A stretch of DNA of 64,000 nt from Chamaea fasciata (Eukaryota; Chordata; Aves; Passeriformes; Sylviidae). Location of the stretch: positions 21,364,890 through 21,428,889 of the forward strand of contig JARCOQ010000006.1 of the NCBI GenBank assembly GCA_029207755.1, in the 5' to 3' direction. Shown here piece after piece: positions 26,720-39,468 of this stretch. The notes beneath the pieces are model-generated. The model made no database searches and was not told the DNA's origin. It saw only the letters and a program-made list of their open reading frames with translations. Position 1 is the stretch's first letter; every line of letters begins with the position of its first letter. A program made the translations under genes and the position numbers.

Positions 26720-29700
26720 TTCTGTATCTAGTTCATGGCTCAGAAATTTAGTCTGACATTTAAGCTAAGGAGGAAATGGGAACTTCAGGTATTCAACCAA
26801 ATCACAGGGTAGAAATTCCATGTATATGCCTTTCTGTATTTCTTTCGTCATGCCTTTAGTTAGGTAACCAGATAGAGGTTTTTAAAATAGAGTATACAGG
26901 TTCTTTGAACCAGCAGATACCATTAAAATGTGCTAACAACAGATGGTTCAGTGATCTTTAGTTACCTGTAACCCTGTAAAATATTGGTAAACCCCAACTG
27001 GTTACATGAGTCATAAAAACATCTGTTGTTCAAACACGTGGACCCAGCTGGAAGTCTATGTTTTAAAAAATGTATCTTGCCTTCTACAAAGGAGCACAGT
27101 CAAGATAAGTCAGTTACTGAGGGGCAAGTCAAACTCCTCTGCATCCATTTAGCAGTACAGACCTCTCTGGCTGACTGACACCCTGAGCAGCTTCACTCTC
27201 ATACTTTTATGACTTTCCAAGCCAGGCATAGGTTTCCAGCCGCTTACATAGTTACAGGTAACTCATGCTCACTGAACCAGTTTGTTCCATCTGCACTTAA
27301 AAGAGTTCAAATTATGAAGAGCAATCCTTGTCAGATTCATTTAACCAACAGAGAATCATGGTGCCATTTACAGAGGTGCCAGGCAGGACTTCTTGCTCTT
27401 CTAAGGGACAATTCCATAGCAGTGCAGCAACCAAGTGCCATTTGATGTTATTATGTCTAATGGAAACAATAATCTTCTGTTTTTAAAGATTAGCTCATGA
27501 TTTCAAAAAAATAGTATTATCCTGCCATGCCTGGAAAATGCAAGTGGAGAGTACAATGTAAAAATTAGTATCTAAACTAAATATCCACAAGGCAGTGAAA
27601 GACAAAAAAAAAAAGTTATATTTATGTTTGTACCTTAATTATTTTCCTTAGGAATTTGTATCAAAAGAATCCCTAGCAAAGATTTTCCTATATAGAAGTT
27701 GAATCACGACAAATTCTCTGCTGCATCTTTCCAGTAGTATGCCATAGTACATGTCAGGAGCATACAGGAGAAAATAACCTTGTCCCTTCAGGGTCAGCAA
27801 ATCATCATCTATATTCAGGGAGGCAAGGAATAATAAGGAATTCAAAGGAAAAAATATTTTCTGGTATCTACATTTTCTCTCAAGCTAGGCCCTATCTGAC
27901 CTTCAGCTGAAATATTATCCCCAAACATACAGAAGGAAAAAGAAATCTTAAAAATGTATGCTTACAGGAGCTGACATTTTTTGAATCAGCTTTCACTGAA
28001 CTTTTATTTCTCTAATCATAATTCAATTTTATTTATTTTAAAAATTTCTGTTTTTTTTATAAAAAATGTGTTTGTTATCTATCAATCTTTGTAATTACTT
28101 ATAAATCCTTCTGAATTTCCCCCTGCTGCAAATGCCCACTCCTGTGGCTTGCTGTTGCATAGTACACCACCATCTATTTCACATAAATGGAATGACAGAA
28201 TGATGTACTGAATCAGCATGCAAGTATGTTATGAAGCAATTATGTTTGATGCTGCACATGTGTTCAAATTAACTTTCTTCCCTGACTTCAGAAAATCTGC
28301 ATCAGAGACTTAAGGGAGCATTTCTCATATTATTAAAAATAAATTACTAGCAAAACAGGACAGAGATTGATCCTACTCTATCAGTTTAGAGCAGTAAAAG
28401 GGAAACCAAGGCTACTTAGCACATTTAGCAATTTATTATACCCTGGTTTTGGCCCTGCACTGCATTTCATAAGCAGAAGTAATATATGCCAATCCCTGAA
28501 AGGCTCACTATTTCAAGAACGAGATTTTTTTTTTCTCCTCCTAGATGTCTGTAATGATTACTTTGAAAAGCTTGAGCCATGTACAATAAGGCATCATGTG
28601 CTGAAGTGGCCATCTGAAACCAGAAAGCTAACTAACAAGTATCAGCAAAATCCAATGTCATAACATTTTTTTTTCTTTTTTTCTTTTTTTTTTTTTTCTA
28701 ATACTAACACCAAAACCTGTGATAAAGAAGAGAAGAAACTTGACTCTTAAAGAGCTTGACTCTTAGAAGACATCAATATTCTCTTTGAAAACACTTCAAC
28801 AGGAGCAGTAGTCTTGCTAAATCTGCAGTTATTTACTTTTCTGTAATATGAATCAGAGAAACTTTAGCTCTTCAGTACATTTTCATTCAAAAAGAAAATG
28901 TGTTACAAAGACTTTTTGCATAGTTTGTTCAAGCACAGTCAAATCAATATATGTAAGGTCATAAGCAGAGTCACCTCAAGCTAAATAACTTAGTCTTCAA
29001 ACATGTATAGAAATAATAACTCCTATTTGAGTTTGGAATTTATTCCCTTTGACATGTACTGATCACAAAGCATCTAATCTTACTACCAATGAAATCAATA
29101 AGAAGTCTCCTTCTGCACTCACTGCAATCAGAAGGGGTACATTTTCTTTGTGTAATTATTTTTTAAAATTTGAATTGGCTGTTAGGTCACTTGATTTCAG
29201 TGCCTAAAGCAAAAGCATTTATAAGTGACTGGAGATTAATTCTCCAAGCAAGGTTCTTAAGGAAGGATAATTCCAATATATTATATTCGCTGCTTACCTG
29301 AAAGTAAGTACCCTACATTAGCTTCCTGAAGGATATATATGTGCATGCCATTAAACACAAGCTGTCAAAACAAGATCAAGTGCTGCTTAGGTTCACTTAA
29401 AAGTCAACTTTCATTCCAAGGTGATGTACTTGTTGGAGATGAAGTGTGTGGAATCATATACATCCCTGTTGCAGTTCTGATTTTGCTTGTTACTAAATAT
29501 CAAGAATATTCCAATAATTTGCTAAGGTTAGCTACATTTCACAAGTTCCAAGTACATCTTAAAAGAAGCTCTGGGGATTGTATATTCTTCAAGGGTTAAT
29601 TAGGTATGGTCAAATACAAAGCAGACAAACAAACAAGAGTGTAGAACAAATCATTAATTCTCTTGTGAGAATATTGTCAGCACTCTAGGTCAAAAATATC

Positions 29701-32700
29701 ATTATCCACATTTTTTTTTCATCTTTTAAAACATTACATTAAATATATTTTAGATATTAGAGATATTACAAGGAAAAAAGTCAAGAGATTGAGATACCCA
29801 ATTAAAAATACTTAAAAGATAATTTTCTTTGTCCATCTCACTTTTTCTTTTGAAACAGCATATTCTATGGATAATCCCAGTGAAATAAGTGGAATTTCTA
29901 CATTCAATGAACACAAATTCTTGTTTACCATAATGTTTTGTAAGGGAAACATAATTTCAAGTGAGAAATGTGTATTTCTTTATATACTAACAGAATTATT
30001 TCCAAGGAGCATTTATTATGATAATAAGGAATTGTCTGGATAATGCAGAAGTTTTGACCCCTTGTTCTTTCTTTTCTAATAGATATTTCTTGCCTGTGAT
30101 TAGGCCATGATTACTTGTAGCTAATGTTGTCAGCAAATAATGTATCTCCTTCAATATACAAATGTTGCTTACCTTTCATAATATGGCTTTCATATAATCA
30201 CTGGGTAGTATTGGTTCCAATATAGCCACAAGGGTTTTATTCTTGATGTCCAAAGGAGAGAATTTTACCTTTTCTGCTTTTTATTTTATTTTTCTACTTA
30301 ATCTTAGCAATAAAGAACTGCAGCTGTTTCTGATGCGATGCATGAGATTTCTTCTTTAAAGATTATAAAGTCTCAGATACTTATTCTCAAAATTCTGCAC
30401 CTAATTTTCAGATGTTAAACTCAGAATTTTGTGGACAAATGCATGTTTTCACAGATATCTGTTACTTGCAAGGACATTTATGAAGAATAAGCTATTTAAT
30501 TCTTTATGAATGAAAGTAAATGAAATTATGCATTTGTCACAATTTTGGACAGTGGGTGGCATTGAAACTATGTAATCTGGACTGATGTCCTCCTTCAGCT
30601 GTTTAAGCCAGATATCCACTTTGCCTGCACAGACATAATCAAATTCTTAACCCTTAGTTAGATAGGGATCTGTTTTGTTAGTATTTTTTCTGCCCTCTCC
30701 CTACAGATTGCAATCAATATAATTTTACAATATTACTATATTCCACTTCTTTTTTGTTGAGGGTATTTTAAGGATTGTCTAGGCCTGGTGTTGTTTTCCA
30801 GCACGATTTTTTTCTTTTTCTTTCCTTTTAAGATATTGAGACCTAATCTGTGTTTACCAGTGGTGCAAGAATTGTACTCTTAGTTCTTCTAAAATCTGTG
30901 TCCCAATATGAGTATCAACCTGATGAAGATTTACTTTCTCTTTAAAAAGGGATACATCAGGCATTTGCTTATTGTGTGACTTCAAACCCAGTGTCATCCA
31001 TATCAGAGAAAACCAATTACGTAATGGTATGATCATCTTCCTTTTTCAGCATCTCATGTATAATTGTGCTGATAAGTGTGACACCAGTGAGTACATTTAC
31101 AAAGTGGTGAATGAGGATTTAACCATGTGGATGATGGTACTGGAGGTATTAGAGCCTAATTCTGAGACTCAGTTTCAAAAACGCTCATCCTGCAGCAGGT
31201 TGAATAAATTTCTCTTGGTTTCTCATCTAGCCATGATGAATGGGAAGAGAGACAAAATTCATTTTTAGAAAATAGCAGTGTGACAATAACATCATCTGTG
31301 AAAATGCCCCTAATGAAATTCATGCTTGTCAGGCACTTTTACTATAATAGCAGTATCTCAGTCTCATTAACAACTGCAGCTTCATTTATTTTAAACTCTA
31401 AAAAGAGGGGTATCTGTGCTCAATCCATATGTTCCTGAAGAAAATATCTGTTTATTCTGTATCCTTCATTTAACTTTAAGTTAAGACTGTGAAAAATAGG
31501 TCTGCAGTTCTCTCTTTTCAACTGCAGGGGACAAAGCATACTGCAAACTTGCATTTTAGACTTTTACAATTTGTTTTATTTTAATTTTCACTGTTGGTTC
31601 TTTTTCTGGATTATACAGCTCGTGCTAATCTGTGACATGCCCCTTTGCCATCCTAAGAACCTTTTCTCTGAAGAAGCAGCAAACTGATTCCCAAGAAAAA
31701 ACCAAATTTCACAACAGTAAAAAATCCCCTTGAGGGAGAAGAAATTGCAATACGTTTTTAGCAGAAGAAAGACAACGGAGTGGGGAAATGCTCTGTTGGA
31801 AAGAAAAAGGTGGATAATGACAGAAAAGGAAATGAGCCTCATGGAAAAAAAAAGAAAAAGATGGTCAGAGGTGATAAAGAGCTAGTCACAATATCTCAGT
31901 TCTCAAGCTGATGAGGCAAAGGCAGAGTAATATAAATGCTGCAGTTAAAGTCAAAGGCAGTCGAGAATATGGTGTAATGTACTCACCTACCATTGCATCC
32001 CTCACCATCTGCTATAGCTTGACATAGTAATATATCACAGAATGAAGTGTGAAGTGCAAGGTCAAGAGCTTAGATATTTCTTTCATCGGGGAACTCCAGA
32101 TAGAAAGTCTTTATTGATCAGTCAAGGCTACCTTACAGCAGCTCTACAACTCTAATTGGTGCTGAATGATCTTATGTTTTTATAACACTAAAATTGTGAT
32201 GCTATCTAGCCTGGCAAGGACATACAAAAGGTATAGTATCTTACAGAATGAATTAATATCAGAAGGCCAGGTATAGCTCAAGGAAAGGAGTTAGGTGATA
32301 CCTTAGCATCATTTAATCTTCCACCTGGGAGATGAGGTGCCTGAGCAGGTAGAAAATCACATCAGTTATGAGATTGATTATAAGGAAGTGAATGTGTTAA
32401 TAATTTACTTTATAAGAATGGCTTTTCAAATGACAGCAATTACAACAAACAGATTGCTTCCTTGGGTGTCATACTTGCAGACAGAATTAATGAGTGACTC
32501 AATAACACCTGTATTAACATAATAGGCTAGTTAGGCTAATTCACTGGAAAAGTAGAAGTATCATTGCATATTTTAACACAGCATCATTACTGGTGAGGGT
32601 ATTTTACTACGTGAAAGGGAATTAAGTTAAATACCAGGTAAAAATTATTACTCATCTAATCCATTTTTCTAGAGGTAGCCAGTCTCAATCAAAAGGAATA

Positions 32701-35423
32701 TGAATTATTAATAAACAAATAGGGATCTGCCATCAGACAATCACGCGATGTGGCCATCACCAGCCCAGACTTTAATTTTCTTGTCTCTTACTGACTATTT
32801 AAAATAATTTCCACCATGCTTTCTGGAACACGATTGACCAAAGCTAGACAAACAAGTAAGCATAAAAGTAGAATGCTCCATAAGCTTGAAGTAAATTAAT
32901 ATTCATTTATTCATATTCATTCTTTAGTCCTCTGAAAATAAGGTCTATTTGAAAAGAAAACTATTTTACCAACCTTCACAAAGTAGTACACATGTAAGAT
33001 ATCAATACATCAGGGAAGATTTCCATTTCAAAATTTACTCATTTTCCATCTCCCTGTAGTCACTGGTTCTGAATGGAGTGTATTATTGGTTGCTTATACC
33101 ACAGATGATACCCTTAGGCCCTGGTGAGACTAAAATCCTACCTTCCACAGATATTTCTTTCTGCCAAAGGTTTACAATCAAAATAAACAAGATTACTACA
33201 AACATTGCAAAGATGAGTCAAGACTCTAACTACTGGGCAAATTATATCCCATGTGGGAATGGGACCTGAATGTCTCAGTATAGGGATTTTGCATATGAGA
33301 CTGTTTATTCATACCTACAATGGAAGGACAGAGCATGACTGTGCATACCAAAGCCTACCCTGATGCTCTTCTCAAGTATCTCCAATTCATAAAGTTGCTT
33401 AATAGCTTCAGGTTGATATTATTATATTTATGTTCTGTGTCAAATGGTGCAATACAATTCTTTTTCCCTGTATTTCCATGGCTTTTTTTAACTGTATGAA
33501 AATATTACAAGTCCATCCACATGGCATCATAATTTTTTCTAATGAATTAGGCACAATTCATTGGATTAGTAAATTATGATGGGCTTAGTGAAGTCTAAAT
33601 TTACTGCAAGGGGTGCAAAAAGAATTTCCCCCTTACCATAACAATATTAAAGGGATATAACCTGATCTGAAACAGAAGTCTAAAAGCATAAAGGATCTGG
33701 GTCAATCTTGAGTTATATCCCAAAGGAGAATGCTGTGACCTATGGAAACTTCATTTGTCAACTAAGCTGGAGCATGTGCTATGGGATTTCATGTGAAATG
33801 TGTTAAAAGTTCTTCCCCAAAGACAGAAACAAATGTGGTTACGATAACCAAAATCTTTACTACTGATACTTTTCATAATGAATGAGAATTGTGACATTCT
33901 AACAAATTAAGGTGATCTTTTCTCATCCCACAAAATAAACCAAGCAGATGTGATTTCTTTTGCCAAAAATCTAATTACAATTTGCGATTGTCCTATTCCT
34001 GAATTGTGTGTTTCTCATTCTGTGTTTTTCATGTTTCTCATGAAAAACTGATGTAATATTAAACTGTGAAACAAACAAAACACAGACCAGGCTCCAATAA
34101 AATTGCAAGTGTATCACATGCATCAAATAACACTGTAAGAAATCTTGCCTATAAATATCAAGCAACCTCAAAAATCATTCAGCTGCACAAGCTTGGAAAG
34201 AGGACCATTGCAGTATGCTATTTTTCTGTCTCTATTCCTATCTGAGGCAGCTGCTGACCCATGTCACTTCTTGCAGTTTTCCAAATGGCTTTTGCATAGG
34301 TCCAAGGTGCTTAGAGAATAAAAATCAGTGGCACAGAACATTATGCTATTTTGTGTGCTTATCACCAGAAAAGGTATGAATCTATGGTCAATGTAATTTT
34401 CCTCGAGTATAGGCATTAGCTGAAATGACACAAGTCCAATATGAATGTTCAGTCTGACCAGCTATGAAAACTGTAGTTATTATCACCAGAGAATATACAG
34501 ACTAAGAAACACTTGGAACATAGACATAAAAAAGGTCTGAACTAAGCAGAATTCGTTTTAATGGGAAAGTAAGGATCACAACCATGATGAAAAGTAACAG
34601 TTTTCTGTATCCTTACTACATGCTTCCTGTACTTTCAGTGGTTTCTGTTTCATCCCTGAAAAAAAGGGTTTTTGCAGCCATTCAAGTTGATTTAAACTTT
34701 GGGTAGTGAGTGGCAGATGATGTTTCATTTCTGAAATAATTCCTAGTACCATTTCTTTCAAGCCTCTCCATTACGCTGGGTCATACAACAGTAAAGAAGG
34801 TCCTTTAAATCTATTGTCTAGTCATAAAGAGTATCAGCCTGCCAGAGAAGAGTCTGAATTCACTAGTACTACAATATATTTCAAAATGCAGCTTCCTCAG
34901 AATAAATGTTCTTTTACACAGGTATACTGGATACATTAAAAGAAGTTTTTATGTCTTCATGAGACAGCCTTTTGAGATATATTTGCTGTTAGGTTTTGCA
35001 AACCTAAGGTGGCAGAAAATAAATTTTTATTCAAACACTAGGGCTTTTTCTCTGGAGTTTTAGGCAGATTTCTTTCTCCATATGAACCCATCTCTCTGCC
35101 TGTTACCACAAAGAGTGGTAGCATCGCGCACACCAAGAATTGTTGATGCACAAGCCTAGGATGAACTTCTGTTCAGACACAGACGTTTACAGGCAGGTTT
35201 TTGGAATAAAGTATCTTTTGCTTGTACAATCAAATGTTATTTTTTTAATCAAAGCTCGTTTTTTATTACTGCAATGTTCCTGCAGAACTAGATAACCAAC
35301 TTCACATGACAACAAAATTTAAGATGCTCAAATAAAAATCCAGGCCTGTAAGAGTGAGCATTAGCCCTTATTAGAAGAGCTACTTAAGAAAATAATTTAA
35401 ATGAAAGAGAAACACAGAGCAGG
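26720..35423. other. AT-rich unique sequence, no gene seen
   Basis: Nearly 9 kb without a recognisable exon or mobile element. A T-rich run lies at 28669-28697 and an oligo-A run at 27606-27616. A near repeat of CTTGACTCTTA occurs at 28738-28770, and a 10-bp-arm inverted repeat at 34024-34048. Frames of up to 98 codons (28367-28663 and 30972-31268) show no domain. Confidence 0.5.
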
Positions 35424-36380
35424 GGAAGTTAGATCCCTTCCAACTTGAAGAGATCTCTTGAGATCATACAGTCCAGCTCCCCTTCTCAGTAGAGCCACTG
35501 ACAGCAGGTTGCCCAGGGCAGTGCACAGATGGCTTTTGAATATCTTCAAGGGTGGAGACAGCACATCTTTGGGCAGCCATCTGGTGCATCAACCACTTCT
35601 CCCAGTTTGTATCATCAGCATATTCCTTCACTGAGGGTATGTCTTCCTCGCTCCAGACCATCTCCAGTTTCAGGGGCCTGAAGACCACACATACTGATAA
35701 AGACTGAGGACAAGGTGACGTCAGAAACCTTGTCCTTTTCCATCTCCTTTATCATCAGACCCCCTGCCCCATTGAACATCTGACTTACATTTTTTATTTA
35801 TTTTCTTGCTGCTGATAAACCTGTAGAAGTTTCACTTGTCTTTCACATCAGCATCAACTACAGGTGGGCTTTAACTTTCCTCATCCCACCCCTCCATGCT
35901 TTGGCAGTATCTCTGGGCATTTTCTGTCATTTGTTCCTGCTTCCAGCCCTTTTATGCTTCCTTTTCATGTTTGTGTTTAGACAGAAACTCCCTGTTTAAC
36001 TGAGCTTGCAGGTGATCCTTGAAAATAATCCAACTCTTCTGGATCTCCCTTTTTTGAAAGACTATTCTGTAGAGTTATTGGAAATCCCACGTGACCAAAA
36101 CTGTACCCCAAATAACTAATCTTGAACTGTAATCTCCCAGATGATTCATCATCCACCCATACACAGAACCCCAGGCAACCCTACTGGTCTCTCACCTCAA
36201 GAGTAGATCCCTCTCCTCACCATCCTGTCCAATCCTTCCTAATGAGCTTATATCCATCTGTCACACACCCCAGCCATTTGAACAATCCCACTGCATCTCC
36301 ATAACCCAAATAAGATCATGGCCCAGTTTGTTCCCCATGCCCCACGCATTTGTGTATGGGAATTGATTGGTGTACAGTAA
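35424..36380 (-). mobile_element. CR1 LINE with large internal deletion
   Basis: Read on the minus strand, the order is as follows. At about 36380-36110 there are blocks from the region after the endonuclease. At about 36110-35690 is the inter-domain linker, including blocks that on the + strand read GATAAACCTGTAGAAGTTTC and CTGGCATT-like segments. At 35660-35590 is a short piece of reverse transcriptase with the catalytic box EYADDTN. This joins directly to the 3' tail, which contains STLEDIQKPSVHC and ends at CCCTTCCAACTTGAAGAG near 35424. Most of the reverse transcriptase on both sides of YADD is missing, so this is a dead copy shortened by internal deletion, or several CR1 pieces joined. 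The 3' tail is of a different CR1 subfamily type from that at 15.5 kb. Confidence 0.82.
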
Positions 36381-37693
36381 CTTCTGTCACATCTGATGGA
36401 ACAAATGGTTGGCTACAACACTTAGAAAGAAAACTGTCTGCCTTGAATCCCTCAGGATGCCAATGGAAAGAACATTACTCAAGTTTTTACAAAAATACAC
36501 ATATTTTGGAGGAATTATGTAGTCAGACATATAGAGGAATACTTAGACCTGTTTAATAAACACTACTTAAACACAAATGAAATTAAATAGAAAATTTCAT
36601 TTCCAGGAAAACCATCTTCTCTTATTTTAAAACTTCTGAACAATTTGTGTCAGTTCCCATGACAACGAGATGAGGTAACATGTCATGGAACATGTTAATC
36701 AAACTCCATTTCCAATCAAATGAATTAAAAATAGAATATATCTTAATAGCAAAATTGAAATTCTCTTGACTTCACTTTGCATACAGATGCTGAGCGCAGT
36801 ACGATTAGATTCATTTACGATTCTATTTTCAGCTTGACTTTTATGGCCAAGATTTTTTCCTCCTCCCTCACTCCACATGTTAAATTTTTGCTTTAAACTA
36901 CAGGCAATGGTGACAGTGTGCTTTGCATTATCTTCTAATACAACTTGTGAGATTGCGGAACTGGAAAGTAGTCCAGTAAATTTTACTGCAGCCTAAGTCA
37001 ACAAATATAAAACAATTTCAGTCTCCTAATTTGCACCCAAACCAGGACTTTATTTAATAGATAGTTTGCCAATGCAATAATTTATATATCATTTATTTTA
37101 AGATCCTAACACGTGGCTCAGGCTGATGGACTTAGAATTATATTGCCAAAGTTTTTCTTGGCCAGTCCTATCAGCATTCCATTTTGCAATCAGATAAGAT
37201 ATCCATTTGCAACCAGTAATTGTACAAAAAGAAAGTATCCAGATTATTTTCCTATAGAACATTTTTAAAGCTAATGGAGATATACATAGGGAAACTTGGC
37301 TTAACAGGAAAAATCTAACTACAATTCAAATATTGCTCTAGTTTATGCACCAGGATGAGATAATATTCACAGACTCTTTTCTTTGTAACCGTTATTAAAA
37401 TTAACATTAAAACTATAGACGCAGCAATCATTTCTGTGCAGTCAGAGATATCTGAGAACACTTATGCTTCTAGAAATCTAAATAGAACTGAAGAGTTTTA
37501 AAAACCTGCACTGTGATTTCCTTAAAAATATCCAAACAATAAACAAGCCACAGATTTCATAACAAAGTCCATAAGAAAGGTTGCTATATCACTTCCGTTA
37601 ATTCCATGTTTCCTAAGAGACACTAGGAGAGGACTACAACAACTCCTGGGTTGTGTCGTGAAAACCATAACTTAAAAACAAGAGTACTTACAC
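36381..37693. other. AT-rich unique sequence with one X-box-like site
   Basis: No exon seen. An RFX-type X-box candidate lies at 36653-36666. Confidence 0.5.
36653..36666. promoter_or_regulatory. RFX X-box-like motif
   Basis: GTTCCCATGACAAC differs at two positions from the palindromic GTTGCCATGGCAAC form of the RFX binding site. It also forms part of a looser inverted repeat, CCATGACA with TGTCATGG, about 14 bases apart. A chance match in 64 kb is possible, and no promoter is evident nearby. Confidence 0.3.
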
Positions 37694-37832
37694 AGAATCA
37701 TAGAATGATTTGAGTTGGGAGGGATATTTAGGAAGAAGTGTCTTGTCCAACCCCTCTGCTGTGGGCAGGGACATCTTTCACTTGATGAGGTTGCTCAAAG
37801 CCCCATCTAACATGACCTTGAACCCAGTTCAT
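37694..37832 (-). mobile_element. CR1 LINE, 3' terminal fragment
   Basis: On the + strand it starts with CAGAATCATAGAATGATTTG, the reverse complement of the CR1 ATTCTATGATTCTATG-like terminus. It continues with GGGCAGGGACATCTTTCAC and GGTTGCTCAAAGCCCCATCT, and ends near ACCTTGAACCC. Only about 140 bases of the 3' tail are kept. The terminal octamer repeat is clearer here than in the other copies. Confidence 0.95.
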
Positions 37833-39410
37833 GGCTTAGCTACATGAACAATTTATCACATACCAGCTTACAAATGGTAAATTTTAAGGAATGTAGTAGC
37901 ATTCCAGCACAAAAAAACCATCCCAACATAATTGGAAGTACTTCAATCTACTGTAAAAGATTAAAAGAAACTTGAATTACTTTCACTTACCATCACACAT
38001 TAGCAAATCCCTATTTTCATGGCCCAGCTGCTGTGCAACATCCTTTTATCCACAATAATTTGTTTTTAAAATATTTCAAAAACTTAGAAAAATTGGAAAA
38101 TATGTCTGTTTCTCCAGATGACAAACCATGAAAAAACTTTTTCATATTTTTAGACATTTTGTATTGCTTATAAGGTACTGAGTGAATTCTCTCCTATAAG
38201 TTTATAGCGTTTCAGAAACAACTAAACGTTGTCCTTATATAATGGTCAGCAAGAAAGGATGAGTTAGATTGGCATATTTAAAAGCTTTAATTAAACACAT
38301 GTTAGCAACACCATACTTCAATGATTTCAGTAATTTCTTTTCAAATACAAATATGGACTGTTCACAGTGTTGGCACTATTAGTTCTACTGCATTCCTTCC
38401 TATTAAGAAATATCCTAAAAATACATACGTTGGAAAGTTTGTGAGTTTTTGCAAGATGAAATTCATTCGTAGAATGAAGTATTCATCATCTGGGTTTTTT
38501 CTATTTGTTGCTTCTATTTGCCAGTGCATAGAGTATCAACTCCCCACAAAAGAAAGTTACAAAGTTTTAAATCATTCTCAAAAAAAGTGACACAATTAAT
38601 CCTCAAGCATGATTTCTATCAAGTTGGTTTATCACCAAATAGTCTCTGTATTGCAGATTTATACTATTTTGTGAAGGTGCCCTTGGACATCCTGATCTAC
38701 TAACGCCTAAAGACAAATCAGCTGTAAAAGTATGAAGGAACTCCAAAGGAATTTATTAGAGGACAATAAACAAATGAAAAAAACAGTGATGGTCCCACGC
38801 ATGGAATAAATACTAACATATATTTGGTGATTTTTACCCTACTTTAATGATGAAGTGCATATTTTAAAAGATTTGTTTTTTCCAGGATCTGTTGTGAGAG
38901 ATGGCATAATTATTATAAATTTAGAGCCATTTTAGCTGACTAAGAACAGTTAAAAACCTTATTTTGTTCATTTAGGAATAAATGGCAAGAGTCCTATGAG
39001 TGAGATGAACCTCTAAGCTAGATAACAAAATATGAATTAAATTGATTTCCAAAATGTCATATATAGGTAACAAAGGTATATGTCACATTCAGACAATTTT
39101 GTTACAAATTCAGAAATTATTAACAGCATAATAACACTCTTGCTCTTTACTTTGAATTTGCTGTCATCCTTAAACCTATACAGCATGCCCTCCCTCTCTT
39201 TCTCTCTCCCTTCTTAAGACCTCTATGCAGTGCAAATAAAATATATACATAATACTACAATATACACATCGCACATATTTAGCAAAATACTAAGGTTCAG
39301 TGGGAAAAAAAAAGTATAATCATTACCCTAACTTTTATAATAACTTGACTTGCAGAAAACTGTTACTTAAAATATCCACAATCAATCAATCAATGACAGT
39401 ATTTTGTCCA

Positions 39411-39468
39411 CCGCAACAACAACAACAAGAAATAATAATAGTAGAAGTAATATTAGTAGTAGTAGTAT
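39411..39468. repeat. mixed trinucleotide repeat (CAA, ATA, GTA)
   Basis: A CAA array (GCAACAACAACAACAAG) passes into AATAATAATAGTAG and then AGTAGTAGTAGTATC. The same short stretch thus changes from one trinucleotide to the next, which suggests a degraded and re-expanded microsatellite. It opens frames on both strands that are not genes. Confidence 0.9.
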
